The notes beneath the pieces were generated by a model. The model was not told where the DNA came from and searched no databases. It saw only the letters and a program-made list of their open reading frames with translations. Shown in pieces: positions 28,533-37,762 of a DNA stretch of 64,000 nucleotides (positions are counted from its first letter, which is position 1; each line of letters opens with the position of its first letter). Origin of the DNA: Coriobacterium glomerans PW2 (lineage in GTDB: Bacteria > Actinomycetota > Coriobacteriia > Coriobacteriales > Coriobacteriaceae); assembly GCF_000195315.1 (NCBI RefSeq), contig NC_015389.1:1984001-2048000 (forward strand), read 5' to 3'. Made by a program: the position numbers and the translations under genes.

Positions 28533-29186
28533 CTAACGCATCGATACGTGAGCCAGATCGATATTTTCTCCTATAAGTCCGATGTGGGCACCTTGGGATG
28601 CCTCCGAGCTATGAGCATGGGCGAGCAGCCACTTGTCCGCCGCCCAGAGCAGATCCGCATCGCCGGCGGCGAGCGAAGGGTCGATCTGAGGCCTTGGAGC
28701 GTTGGTGCCCTGCGGCAGCGCCACCATGACCCGAAAACCATCCTCATCGACTTGGCATGGGGCGTAGTGCAGTGTGGTGGCAAAGACCTCGACCATCACC
28801 CCCGCCGGCACCCGAAAGGCGCGCACGAGCGTCGTTTCAAGCGATCCGGACTCGATTTGATCGAGACCCGCCACAAGCAGGATGAAATCGCGCGCGCCGA
28901 GATTGAACTCGCTCGAGCGATGATACTCGAGGCAGTTGAGCTGGGTGTTGTGACCGTTGCACCAACCGAGCTGCGCCGATCGACCGCCATAGAGCACAAG
29001 CTTCAGCGCTTCGGCGCACGAAAGCGTCTCGAGTGCGGGTTCGCTCGCCACATAATCGGTTGCGACGGGCATCGGAGTCGAGGTCTCGAGCGCCGTCGTC
29101 ACCGATGTGGTGAGTTCCTCGGGGATGTCTTGCCAGACCCTGCCATACCTGCGAAATTCATCGCTGAATACCGATTCAACCCTCAT
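28533..29186 (-). CDS. DUF4867-family protein
   Basis: A 217-residue protein with a cupin-like feel, ~ALKLVLYGGRSAQLGWCNGHN, then LNCLEYHRSSEFNLGARDFILLVAG and FATTLHYAPCQVDEDGFRV. I recognise it as DUF4867, a family that sits beside sugar isomerases and kinases. Its reaction is not known to me; a sugar-binding or epimerising cupin is likely. Its ATG overlaps the end of the kinase gene by 11 bp, with GGGAGAGAG just upstream, so it is translated with the kinase. The isomerase follows 67 bp later. Confidence 0.75.
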   Translation of the reverse strand: MRVESVFSDEFRRYGRVWQDIPEELTTSVTTALETSTPMPVATDYVASEPALETLSCAEALKLVLYGGRSAQLGWCNGHNTQLNCLEYHRSSEFNLGARDFILLVAGLDQIESGSLETTLVRAFRVPAGVMVEVFATTLHYAPCQVDEDGFRVMVALPQGTNAPRPQIDPSLAAGDADLLWAADKWLLAHAHSSEASQGAHIGLIGENIDLAHVSMR

Positions 29187-30666
29187 GACTCTCTCCCATC
29201 TCGCGATAGATCGGTCTCAGTGCCGGATACAGCTGCCGCCAGATGCGATAGCGTTGCTCATACGCTCCCGTCAGCTCGGGATCGGGTGAGACCGTCTCTT
29301 TGATCCGCGCGATATCGCGCGCGCACGTCTGAACATCTCGCTGGTCTTTGCATGCCACCATCGCAAGCGCAGCCGCACCGTAACCCGGCCCCTGCTCGGT
29401 CTGGAGCAGATCGAGATCGATATCCAAGACGCTCGCTAAGATCTGGCGCATCAGCGCGCTTCTGGCTCCGCCGCCGCACAGCGTGCTGCGGCGAATCTCG
29501 ATTCCCTCGGCGCGCGCGACATCGACGCAATCCCGAATCGCGAACGCGACCCCCTCGCGGACCGCACGGACCATATCTGAGCGCGGTGTGTCCGCTCGCA
29601 GACCGATGAAGGCGCCGCGTGCGGATGTGTCGTTGTGCGGACTGCGTTCTCCCATGAGATACGGCAGGAAATACGGCAGATCAGAGCTCACCCGACTCGG
29701 ATCGACAGGCCTTTCCTGCGCATCGAAGTCCTCGCTGCGCAGGATATCGCCCAGAAACCATCCCGAGCAGCTCGCAGCCGACAATATGCATCCCATGAGA
29801 TGGAAGCGGCCCTCGATGTAATCAAAGGAGTGAAGCGCGTTTTGGGCATCCACCCGAAAGCTGTCGCTCGGGATGAAGACCGTGCCCGATGTTCCGAGGC
29901 TGATGTTGCATGAGCCAGAAGCCACGGCACCGCAGCCCACAGCCGCCGCCGCGTTATCACCGGCACCGGCTGCGACGGTGACTCCAGGCGGTAGACCCAG
30001 CTGCCGTGCGACATTGGGATCCACGGTCCCGATGGCGTCGGCGCCGTCGAGAAGCGCGGGCATCTGCTTCTCGCTGACCCCGCAGATGTCGAGCATCTCC
30101 GTGCTCCAACGGCGATGCTCGACATCGAGCAGCAGCGTACCGGAGGCGTCCGAGAAATCGGTCGCGTGCACGCCCGTCAGCTGATAGGACAGGTAGTCTT
30201 TGGGAAGCATGATCTTGGCGATCCGGGCGAACTCACCCGGCTCATGAGCGCGCATCCACAGGAGCTTGGGTGCCGTGAAGCCCGCAAACGCTATGTTGCC
30301 GGTCAACGAGGATATCCTGTCACGCCCTATCTCTTCGTTGAGATAAGCGACCTCGGCTTCTGTGCGCCCATCGTTCCACAGGATGCATGGCCGTATGACC
30401 GCGTCGTCGGCGTCGAGAACAACCAAGCCGTGCATCTGGCCGCCACATCCGATGCCGCGCACGAGAGCCGCGTCGCGGCCTGCGATGAGTTCGCGAACAC
30501 CGGCCCTCACCGCATCCCACCAGACCCTCGGATCCTGCTGGCTCCAGCCCGGATGCGGATATTCGACCGGATAAGCCTTGGAGACGGTGTTCTCGATGCC
30601 TCCGTCCTCCCTGACCAGCAGCAACTTCACCGCTGAGGTACCCAGGTCTATACCGATGTAATACAC
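29176..30666 (-). CDS. xylB: FGGY-family carbohydrate kinase, xylulokinase-like
   Basis: A 496-residue kinase. The N-terminus is YYIGIDLGTSAVKLLLV. The xylulokinase-type substrate region GCGGQMHGLVVLD and CILWNDGRTEAEV lies near residues 75-105. The catalytic Asp is in AGAGDNAAAAVGCG (~235), and the C-terminal ATP site is CGGGARSALMRQIL (~395). It phosphorylates D-xylulose (or a close ketopentose) with ATP. The start is GTG at 30666, 6 nt after GAGGGG; the GTG at 30687 has no site. It lies between the symporter and DUF4867 genes in the xyloside operon. Confidence 0.88.
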   Translation of the reverse strand: MYYIGIDLGTSAVKLLLVREDGGIENTVSKAYPVEYPHPGWSQQDPRVWWDAVRAGVRELIAGRDAALVRGIGCGGQMHGLVVLDADDAVIRPCILWNDGRTEAEVAYLNEEIGRDRISSLTGNIAFAGFTAPKLLWMRAHEPGEFARIAKIMLPKDYLSYQLTGVHATDFSDASGTLLLDVEHRRWSTEMLDICGVSEKQMPALLDGADAIGTVDPNVARQLGLPPGVTVAAGAGDNAAAAVGCGAVASGSCNISLGTSGTVFIPSDSFRVDAQNALHSFDYIEGRFHLMGCILSAASCSGWFLGDILRSEDFDAQERPVDPSRVSSDLPYFLPYLMGERSPHNDTSARGAFIGLRADTPRSDMVRAVREGVAFAIRDCVDVARAEGIEIRRSTLCGGGARSALMRQILASVLDIDLDLLQTEQGPGYGAAALAMVACKDQRDVQTCARDIARIKETVSPDPELTGAYEQRYRIWRQLYPALRPIYREMGESHEG

Positions 30667-30731
30667 GGCGATCCCCTCATTTCCCACAGGTGCACGAACT
30701 TCTCCGCCGCACTTCGCAGAGCTCTTACACG

Positions 30732-32093
30732 TTATTCATGTGCATGTTTGACCTCGAGATCGTGCTGCATGCGTTCCTCTATGCTGTCCACACGGTAGAA
30801 CAGCAGCGCGATCACAGAAAGTGCGAACCCCACTATGGGCACCCAGATATAGTTCGCCTCGATGGCACTGAGCGCGCCGCTGCTTTGGGTCGCATTTGCG
30901 ATATAGCCACCCATGCTGAGGATCGCACCGGTCACAGCACCTCCGATTCCCATTCCCAGCTTTGCGCTGAAGCTGGAAAACGAGGTGACGATTCCCTCCG
31001 CGCGCACCCCGTTTTTCCACTCGCCGTAGTCAACAGAATCCGCGAGCATCACAGCGATCAGACCTGAAACGAATCCGGTCCCCAGATAACCAACCACGGT
31101 TGCAATCACGATGATGGGAACACTCAGCGAATGCGCACCGATGCTCAAAATAAGCTGACCCGCGATCGCGAGCACCATTCCACCAAGCATCGTGTTGCGC
31201 TTCCCGATCTTCCGCGCGGTATATGGCGTGACAAGCACCGCTAACAACGCCACCACCTGCAAACCGAGAATGAATGAGGCCAAGCCGGCATCATGCATGT
31301 TGTATTTGAAGAAATAAACCGTGACCTGCGACTTCGTCTGCATCCCGATCCAGTAAACGAAATTAATGAAGATCACGATCGCCCAAGGCCAGTTCCTTTT
31401 AAGCGCCTTGACCGATTCCCGGATGGAGACGGTTTTGTTCGATGAGCTTGTTTGAACTCGCTCGCGCGTGTTTTTGAATGTCATCAAGAGGAGCACGGCG
31501 GAGATCGCCGCCAGCATGATCATGGTGCGGAAGAACCCTACCTGCTCGTTGCCCTGTCCAAAGGCTCTGACCAGAGGTAGCGCGGCAACCGTAACAATGG
31601 TGGCGCCAGCGGTTCCAAAAAACTGACGAATCGTGCTGAGAACCACTCGCTCGTCCGAATTGTTCGTGAGACTGGGAAGGATGGAGGTGATGGGAATGTT
31701 GACAGCCGAGTATAGGACATCGACTCCAATATAGGTCACATATGCCCAAATGATCTTGTTGGATATGCTCAGATCAGGCGTAGTGAAGCACAGCACGCAA
31801 AAAACGGCAAAGGGGATCGAGAACCATAAGAAGTACGGTCTGCTCTTACCCCACCGCGTGTGCGTGCGATCGATCATGATGCCCCAGAATGGACCATCGA
31901 TCGCATCGACGACACGAGCAACCAGAAACAGTGTTCCAACCGCTACGGCAGAGATGCCGAATACATCTGTGTAGAAATACATCAGATAGGTGCCGATCAT
32001 CGAAAACGCCAGATTGCAAGCGAAATCACTCGATGCATAGCTGAATCGTTCCTTCCATGGAACGAGATTGGGCGCCTGTATTGACTTCAACAT
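30732..32093 (-). CDS. GPH-family glycoside:cation symporter
   Basis: A 453-residue, 12-helix transporter of the melibiose/xyloside (MelB/XylP) type. Helix 2 with FLVARVVDAIDGPFWGIMIDRT, followed by HTRWGKSRPYFLW, is the GPH signature. The last ~20 residues are hydrophilic, with no IIA domain. It lies directly after the GH31 gene (62 bp), a pairing typical of isoprimeverose or alpha-xyloside use (XylP-XylQ). It probably imports the disaccharide that the GH31 enzyme splits. Confidence 0.92.
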   Translation of the reverse strand: MLKSIQAPNLVPWKERFSYASSDFACNLAFSMIGTYLMYFYTDVFGISAVAVGTLFLVARVVDAIDGPFWGIMIDRTHTRWGKSRPYFLWFSIPFAVFCVLCFTTPDLSISNKIIWAYVTYIGVDVLYSAVNIPITSILPSLTNNSDERVVLSTIRQFFGTAGATIVTVAALPLVRAFGQGNEQVGFFRTMIMLAAISAVLLLMTFKNTRERVQTSSSNKTVSIRESVKALKRNWPWAIVIFINFVYWIGMQTKSQVTVYFFKYNMHDAGLASFILGLQVVALLAVLVTPYTARKIGKRNTMLGGMVLAIAGQLILSIGAHSLSVPIIVIATVVGYLGTGFVSGLIAVMLADSVDYGEWKNGVRAEGIVTSFSSFSAKLGMGIGGAVTGAILSMGGYIANATQSSGALSAIEANYIWVPIVGFALSVIALLFYRVDSIEERMQHDLEVKHAHE

Positions 32094-32155
32094 ATGCTCT
32101 CTTCTCTCATCCGACTCGCCGAACTTGTTGACACCAGAAATGCAGGAGCATGTTT

Positions 32156-34438
32156 CTAGAGCGTAATCGTCTGCTCGGAGGCGGTGATATCGAACTTGAT
32201 CGTCTGATCTTTCTCATGCATCACGATCTTGGGCAACGAACTCAAGGCTCCTACATCGATCGACACATCTCTACCATGCCGGCAAAGCACCATGCTTCCG
32301 CATGCGTTTCCCCTTTGATCGACGACACGCTGCTCATGTCTGCCATCTGCAAGCTGGAAAACATGAAGTTCGGGTGCATCCGGATACGGGTAATCAGCAT
32401 GCTCTGCGCTCGGATTCATGAGAAGCATGCTGTTCTCACGTGCCAGAAGCGGAAGCGTCAGATAATCATATCGCTCATCGAACCAGGCACCGTTCTTTTC
32501 GACGTCGTACACCTTTCCGGTCAGAATGTTGGTCCAGATCCCTTCAGGAAGGTAGTACTTCACTGCGCCCTCATCGTTGAAGATAGGAGCGACCATCAGA
32601 TTCCGACCGAGCATGTATTGTCTATCGAGGCCAAAGCTGTTCACATCTTCAGGAAACTCGAGAAAGACCGGACGCATCAAGGGGATGCCCGTCTCGTGGG
32701 TATGCACGGCCTCCGCGTAGAGATAGGGCATGAGGCTCAATTTGAGCTTGACAAATGCCCGTGTCACATCAACGGCCTCAGAATCATAGGTCCATGGGAC
32801 ACGATACTCGATATTCCCATGATATCGGCTGTGGGAAGAAAGGAGACCGAACTGCGTCCAGCGTTTGTAGATGTCCGCCGTTGCCGTATCTTCAAATCCA
32901 CCGATATCGTGACTCCAGAACCCGAATCCGCAAAGCAGAAATGAAAGTCCTCCTCGAAGCGAATCTGCCATCGATGTATAACGGGAAAGGTTGTCACCAC
33001 CCCAATGCACCGGGTATTTTTGTGATCCCACTGTTGCTGAACGAGCGAAAACGACCGCCTCGCCGTCGCCTTTCTTTTCCTTCAGCACATCGAAGACTGC
33101 TTCGTTATACAGATATGCGTAATAATTATGCATCTTCTCCGGATCGGAACCATCGAAATAGACGGCGTCTTCCGTTGGGATTCTCTCGCCGAAATCGGTC
33201 TTGAAGGTATCAACCCCCATGTCGAGCAAGGCGCGCAGATAGTCCTTGTACCATTCCACCGCCTGGGGATTGGTGAAATCGACGACGCCTTGACCAGCTT
33301 GCCATAGATCCCATTGCCATACGTTGCCATCACTGTGCTTGATAAAGTAGCCCTGTTGCTTCCCCTCTGCGAATAACGATGATTTTTGAGCGATATAGGG
33401 ATTGATCCATACGCACACCTTGAGACCCTTGCCGTGTATGCGCTCAAGCATACCCTCGGGGTCGGGGAACTGCTCGGTATCCCATTCAAAGTTCGTCCAC
33501 TCGAACCCCTTCATCCAAAAGCAGTCGAAGTGGAACACATCGAGTGGGATCCCGCGCTCCTGCATGCCATCGATGAACTTCATTACCGTCTTCTCGCTGT
33601 AGTCCGTCGTAAACGACGTCGAGAGCCAAAGACCGAAGGACCATGCTGGTGGAAGCGCCGGCTTGCCGGTCAAACTCGCATACCGTTCCAAGATCTCCTT
33701 TGGTGTGGGTCCGTAGATCACATAATACTCGAGAGCCTGACCCTCGACGCTGAATTGAACGCGTGACACGTTTTCAGACGCGACTTCATAGGAGACGCGC
33801 TCCGGGTGATTGACGTATACACCGTATCCATCGTTGGTGAGATAAAACGGAATGTTTTTATATGCTTGCTCGCTGCCCGTTCCGCCGTCTTGGTTCCAGA
33901 TATCAACTACCTGTCCGTTTTTCACAAACGGTGTGAAGCGCTCGCCCAATCCATACACCAGCGCACCTATATTCAACGATAGCTGCTCTCGCATATAGTG
34001 TTTTCGATCGTTGCGGTCGCAGATCTCTGCCTGCGCGCCATATTCTGATGCCGTCAGCACCCGATCGTTTGCTGTGAACTCGATCTTGAAATCGCGTTTG
34101 CCCAGAGGGAGCCGCGCTGTCAGCTCGCCCGCCGAAATCGTCATCTCCGTATCGCTCACGCTGGTATCCAACGAGCGGTGCTGGTCATTGATGTTGAAAC
34201 ACGGTGCTTTTGGCAACTGGTCGAAATGAACAAGTTTTACCGCCAGAACGTTTTCCTGCGGAGACGTGACATGAATGGTGCTCATTCCCAAATTAAGCGT
34301 ATCGCCCCGCACCTTGATGTGCCTATAGGGCGCGAACACGGTAACGGATTGGTCTGTGACATCGAAATCGTACACTTCTTGAGGACTTGAGATTTCAATT
34401 CCATCGCGTGCAAGCCAATATCCATTGGTGAATTTCAT
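32156..34438 (-). CDS. alpha-xylosidase, GH31 (YicI-like)
   Basis: A 760-residue GH31 enzyme. The sequence around FKTDFGERIPTEDAVYFDG holds the nucleophile Asp (~411) and HWGGDNLSRYTSM the acid/base Asp (~480). These match the positions in E. coli YicI (from memory, 416/482), and the GERIP stretch separates alpha-xylosidases from alpha-glucosidases. The N-terminal beta-sandwich and C-terminal sheets are present. It releases D-xylose from alpha-xylosides such as isoprimeverose in the cytoplasm. The start is the ATG at 34438 with AAAGG upstream; the ATG at 34456 is less well placed. Confidence 0.93.
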   Translation of the reverse strand: MKFTNGYWLARDGIEISSPQEVYDFDVTDQSVTVFAPYRHIKVRGDTLNLGMSTIHVTSPQENVLAVKLVHFDQLPKAPCFNINDQHRSLDTSVSDTEMTISAGELTARLPLGKRDFKIEFTANDRVLTASEYGAQAEICDRNDRKHYMREQLSLNIGALVYGLGERFTPFVKNGQVVDIWNQDGGTGSEQAYKNIPFYLTNDGYGVYVNHPERVSYEVASENVSRVQFSVEGQALEYYVIYGPTPKEILERYASLTGKPALPPAWSFGLWLSTSFTTDYSEKTVMKFIDGMQERGIPLDVFHFDCFWMKGFEWTNFEWDTEQFPDPEGMLERIHGKGLKVCVWINPYIAQKSSLFAEGKQQGYFIKHSDGNVWQWDLWQAGQGVVDFTNPQAVEWYKDYLRALLDMGVDTFKTDFGERIPTEDAVYFDGSDPEKMHNYYAYLYNEAVFDVLKEKKGDGEAVVFARSATVGSQKYPVHWGGDNLSRYTSMADSLRGGLSFLLCGFGFWSHDIGGFEDTATADIYKRWTQFGLLSSHSRYHGNIEYRVPWTYDSEAVDVTRAFVKLKLSLMPYLYAEAVHTHETGIPLMRPVFLEFPEDVNSFGLDRQYMLGRNLMVAPIFNDEGAVKYYLPEGIWTNILTGKVYDVEKNGAWFDERYDYLTLPLLARENSMLLMNPSAEHADYPYPDAPELHVFQLADGRHEQRVVDQRGNACGSMVLCRHGRDVSIDVGALSSLPKIVMHEKDQTIKFDITASEQTITL

Positions 34439-34538
34439 GTCGCTTCGACCTTTCATGGTAATTGACTATCAAAGGTGGAACCCGGACAGGGGTGCTCATT
34501 GACGAGCATCTATGCTCGAGATCGGCCGGCCAGCCTCT

Positions 34539-34553
34539 GTTAAATCATTTTAC
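34539..34553. promoter_or_regulatory. operator-like site upstream of the alpha-xylosidase operon
   Basis: GTTAAATCATTTTAC, a GT(W)AAA-N3-TTT(W)AC pseudo-palindrome, lies ~100 bp before the GH31 start. A similar site (GTTTATTGATTTAC) lies ~100 bp before the ABC binding-protein gene. A ROK repressor gene sits between the two units, and ROK (XylR) operators are AT-rich dyads, so both may be its targets. The rest of the 34439-34785 gap holds a short palindrome GAGCATCTATGCTC (34504-34517) and no gene. Confidence 0.35.
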
Positions 34554-34785
34554 AAAAGAACCTGCCCGGATGGCTTCTAAATTGCGAAACCTGGCGAACG
34601 GCAGACTTTTCTCCGGCACCGGTATCCCGTTCAGCTCGCTGAGGCCCGAACCCACGGGAGGACCTGCCCACAGGTCGCATCTGCTCGCTTCGGGTTTTCG
34701 GATATTGCCGGACAGTTGACCGGATGCGGCATCGCCGACCTCGAGAAATTGGGGCACGGAGCTGCCAGCTCGAACACAGAGGGCA

Positions 34786-36009
34786 TCATTTATCGATAAG
34801 AGGCAATGGATCGTTCAGAAAGCGTCGAAGACCAAGTTCGGCCGCCCCCTGCAGTGCCGGTCGATCGTTGATATAGGGCATCGCAACGTGACCGCGTACC
34901 ACCGGCGCTCCGAGGAGCTGCGGCTGCAGCCGATCTTCGATCTCCTGAGCCAGGGCCGGACCGAAGCGCTCCCACAGTCCGCCGAGCACGACGGTATCCA
35001 CATCTACCATATTGATGGCAGATGCCATGACAGACGCCAAGGCGTCCACAGCTGTATCAACAGCCTTAACCGCCTTGGGATCGCCCTCATTCCAACGCAT
35101 CAGCACCTCCCCGATCGCTTCGATGCGCACGGCATCTTCACCTGTGGCTATGCCCGCGGATTCGACAAGCGCTCGTCGCCCAGCATATGCTTCTACGCAG
35201 CCTCTTCTTCCGCAGGCGCATATCGGTCCATTCATCTGCACGGATACGTGACCGAGTTCTCCTGCGAAACCGTGATCGCCACTTGAGACGCGTCCATGAT
35301 GCACCACGGCGCCGCCGATACCTATATCAGTGGAGATGTAGAGAAAGGAATCGGACGGACCGACGACTCCGCCGTCGACGCGCTGAACCGCGTATCCCGG
35401 TATCTGGGCTATCGCCGCGAGGTTGGCCTCGTTGTCCGCGCGCGCACCCAAGCGCTCAACCAGATCGAACTGTCTGAGATCCAGCTGCTCCCAGCCGAGA
35501 TTGCGGGCTGTGAGCAGGCAGAAGCCATCGGTGACCAGACCAGGCAGGGCCAAGCCGGCTCCGGCGACGTGATATCCGCGCTGCCTGATCAGTCCCTCGC
35601 CCTCGCTGACCAGACGATTCAGCTCGGAGAAGATATCCTCCGCCCGAACGTGGCCGATCGATGCGCTGATCCACCTCTCGCTGACAACATCCCCATTGAG
35701 ATCGAGAATCATGTAACCGTATCCATCGGTGTTGATCTGCAACCCGATGCCGCAGATCCTGCCTCCTGCGATCATGAGCGGCGTACTCGGTCGCCCATAG
35801 GTCGCAGCAGAAATAGGAGAGCCCTCGTAAAGGATCTTCTCTCTCAGAAGCATGGATATGAGCAATGACATGGTAGCCCGTGTGAGCCCCGTCGCCTTTG
35901 CCAGCTCGGCCCGACTCATGGGCTCCTGCGAGCGCAAGATGGTATCAAGCACAACGGAGAGGTTGTGATTGCGCAGATCATCTTGGTTGATGCTTTTCAA
36001 TGTTGACAC
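34786..36009 (-). CDS. ROK-family transcriptional repressor (XylR-like)
   Basis: A ~407-residue protein with an N-terminal winged helix (NLSVVLDTILRSQEPMSRAELAKATGLTRATMSLLI in pieces, residues ~15-50) and a C-terminal ROK sugar-binding domain. The ROK zinc motif CACGRRGCVEAYAG is complete, and ISTDIGIGGAVVHHG is the sugar/ATP loop. The start is the GTG at 36009 with GAGAGGGG 7 nt upstream; an ATG 24 nt further up overlaps that site. It lies inside the alpha-xyloside/pentose cluster on the same strand and is its likely xylose-responsive repressor. Confidence 0.88.
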   Translation of the reverse strand: MSTLKSINQDDLRNHNLSVVLDTILRSQEPMSRAELAKATGLTRATMSLLISMLLREKILYEGSPISAATYGRPSTPLMIAGGRICGIGLQINTDGYGYMILDLNGDVVSERWISASIGHVRAEDIFSELNRLVSEGEGLIRQRGYHVAGAGLALPGLVTDGFCLLTARNLGWEQLDLRQFDLVERLGARADNEANLAAIAQIPGYAVQRVDGGVVGPSDSFLYISTDIGIGGAVVHHGRVSSGDHGFAGELGHVSVQMNGPICACGRRGCVEAYAGRRALVESAGIATGEDAVRIEAIGEVLMRWNEGDPKAVKAVDTAVDALASVMASAINMVDVDTVVLGGLWERFGPALAQEIEDRLQPQLLGAPVVRGHVAMPYINDRPALQGAAELGLRRFLNDPLPLIDK

Positions 36010-36185
36010 TACACGGCCCCTCTCACATCTCATCTAGCTTACCAGCTGCTCGCCGGTTGTGACTTCTGATCCGGTTCGCATGTCTGGGAATCCGGATTGA
36101 TTGTGACATGTCACTGCGGGATCGGTGGTTTCAGCATGACAGGCTACCGAGATTCGCAGCAGGGTCCGGATCTGGCCGTCGAGAA

Positions 36186-36383
36186 TCAATCGTTGCGATG
36201 GAGCAGAAAAGCCTGAGTCGACATATAGACAGCGGCTATCAGGATGGACAGGCAGAAAAAGATATCCGCCGGAGTCCATGGAGACCCCGAGGACAGCGAT
36301 TTCGCGGTCGTCTGGATGAGCCACACGAAGCATGTCGATGCCGCCAGTGCGTGCATGCGCACGCTGATCGTCTTTCTGTTCAT
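36186..36383 (-). CDS. 65-residue two-helix membrane protein
   Basis: The ATG at 36383 is preceded by AGAGGAG at 8 nt, a strong start. The peptide has two membrane helices (MHALAASTCFVWLIQTT and WTPADIFFCLSILIAAVY) joined by a short loop. It begins 113 bp after the permease gene and ends 177 bp before the ROK gene, all on one strand, so it is probably co-expressed with the ABC transporter. I do not recognise the family. It could be an accessory subunit or simply a small unrelated protein. Confidence 0.6.
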   Translation of the reverse strand: MNRKTISVRMHALAASTCFVWLIQTTAKSLSSGSPWTPADIFFCLSILIAAVYMSTQAFLLHRND

Positions 36384-36495
36384 GAGTCGACTCCTCTGAG
36401 CGGTTCTCGGGCGCGCGATCATATCGAACGATGCCGCAGCGCATACGGTGCCGCGCATCGTCGTCGCGTCACCTTCAGCGCGTGAAGATCTCGGA

Positions 36496-37761
36496 TCAAC
36501 CCTTTTTCCTCTTGCTGAGCAGGGCGTATGCAACCGCTGCGATGACGACGGCTCCCTTGATGGTCTTCACGATGGCAGCGTCGGCACCCATGATGGAGAG
36601 ACCTTGATTGAGGACGCCCATGATGAGCGCGCCCACCATGGCGCCGGGAATTGTTCCGACGCCACCTGAGACGGACGCTCCGCCGATGAAGCACGCTGCG
36701 ATGGCATCCAGCTCATATTCCTGCCCGGTTGCAGCCGTAGCGGATGCCAAGCGAGAAAGCGTGATGATCGCCGCTATCGCCGTCAGCAATCCCATATTGA
36801 GGAACACCTTGAAATCGACCATGTTGGTGTTGATGCCTGAGAGGATGGCGGCTTTTCTGTTGCCTCCGACGGCATAGATATCGCGTCCGAGCACCGTTCG
36901 ATTCAGCACGAACCAGTAGATCCCGACCAGCACGCCGACAATGACCAGAACGATCGGGACACCGCCCTGAGTAGCGTTGCCCGAGCTGGCAAAGAGGTAG
37001 GTGACGTAGCCGATGGCGAGAGCAGCGAGCAGGCATTTCAAGAACAGCCACATCTTGGGCTCTGTCTGAAGGTTGGCCTCGGCGGCCTTGCGGTATCTGT
37101 TCCACTGCGACCACATGACGCCTATGATCGCCAAAGCGCCCATCACAACGGTCAGGCCGTCAAGACCACCCCAGAAGCCGAACACGTTGGGCAGATAATC
37201 TTTGGCGATGCTTCGGAATGGCTGCGACTGCAGGGGGATCGACTCGCCGGCGACCACCGTTGCCAATCCGCGAAATATGAGCATGCCGCCCAGTGTGGTC
37301 ACAAACGCCGGCACGCGCACATACGCCACCCAGAATCCCTGCCACGCCCCGATAACGAGCCCGACGATCATCATGAACAGAATCGCGAGCGTCCAGTCCA
37401 TACCCCAGTTTCTCATGGCGAAAGCGCCCAGGCCACCGATAAAGGCCACGACGGAACCGACCGAGAGATCGATGTGCGTACCGATGATGATCATGAGCAT
37501 GCCGATCGCGGTGATCAAGACGTAGGCGTTCTGTTGAACGAGTGCGACGACGTTGTTGGGGAAAAGAAGGCGCCCGCCCGTCAGGACCTGAAAGATCACG
37601 ATGACCAGGACCAAGGCCAGATAGATTCCATAGGAGCGCATATTGCCGAAGAGCAGCTTCTTCATCGAGTCTTCTTGCGAGCTCGGAGCCACGTTATCCC
37701 GATGCGCGGAATCGCCTCTCTTTTCCTCATCAGCTGACACCGCAATGTTGGTAGTCGACAT
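36496..37761 (-). CDS. sugar ABC transporter permease (XylH/MmsB-like)
   Basis: A 421-residue inner-membrane protein with ~10-12 helices of the BPD_transp_2 family. Recognisable: GTHIDLSVGSVVAFIGGLGAF (near residue 85), the EAA-like loop around NRTVLGRDIYAVGGNRKAA (~285), and IAACFIGGASVSGGVGTIPGAMVGALI (~350, in pieces). It carries pentoses or hexoses for the preceding ATPase and binding protein. The start is the ATG at 37761, 1 nt after the ATPase stop, with AAAGGA upstream. The C-terminal KRKKG is cytoplasmic. Confidence 0.93.
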   Translation of the reverse strand: MSTTNIAVSADEEKRGDSAHRDNVAPSSQEDSMKKLLFGNMRSYGIYLALVLVIVIFQVLTGGRLLFPNNVVALVQQNAYVLITAIGMLMIIIGTHIDLSVGSVVAFIGGLGAFAMRNWGMDWTLAILFMMIVGLVIGAWQGFWVAYVRVPAFVTTLGGMLIFRGLATVVAGESIPLQSQPFRSIAKDYLPNVFGFWGGLDGLTVVMGALAIIGVMWSQWNRYRKAAEANLQTEPKMWLFLKCLLAALAIGYVTYLFASSGNATQGGVPIVLVIVGVLVGIYWFVLNRTVLGRDIYAVGGNRKAAILSGINTNMVDFKVFLNMGLLTAIAAIITLSRLASATAATGQEYELDAIAACFIGGASVSGGVGTIPGAMVGALIMGVLNQGLSIMGADAAIVKTIKGAVVIAAVAYALLSKRKKG

Positions 37762-37762
37762 C

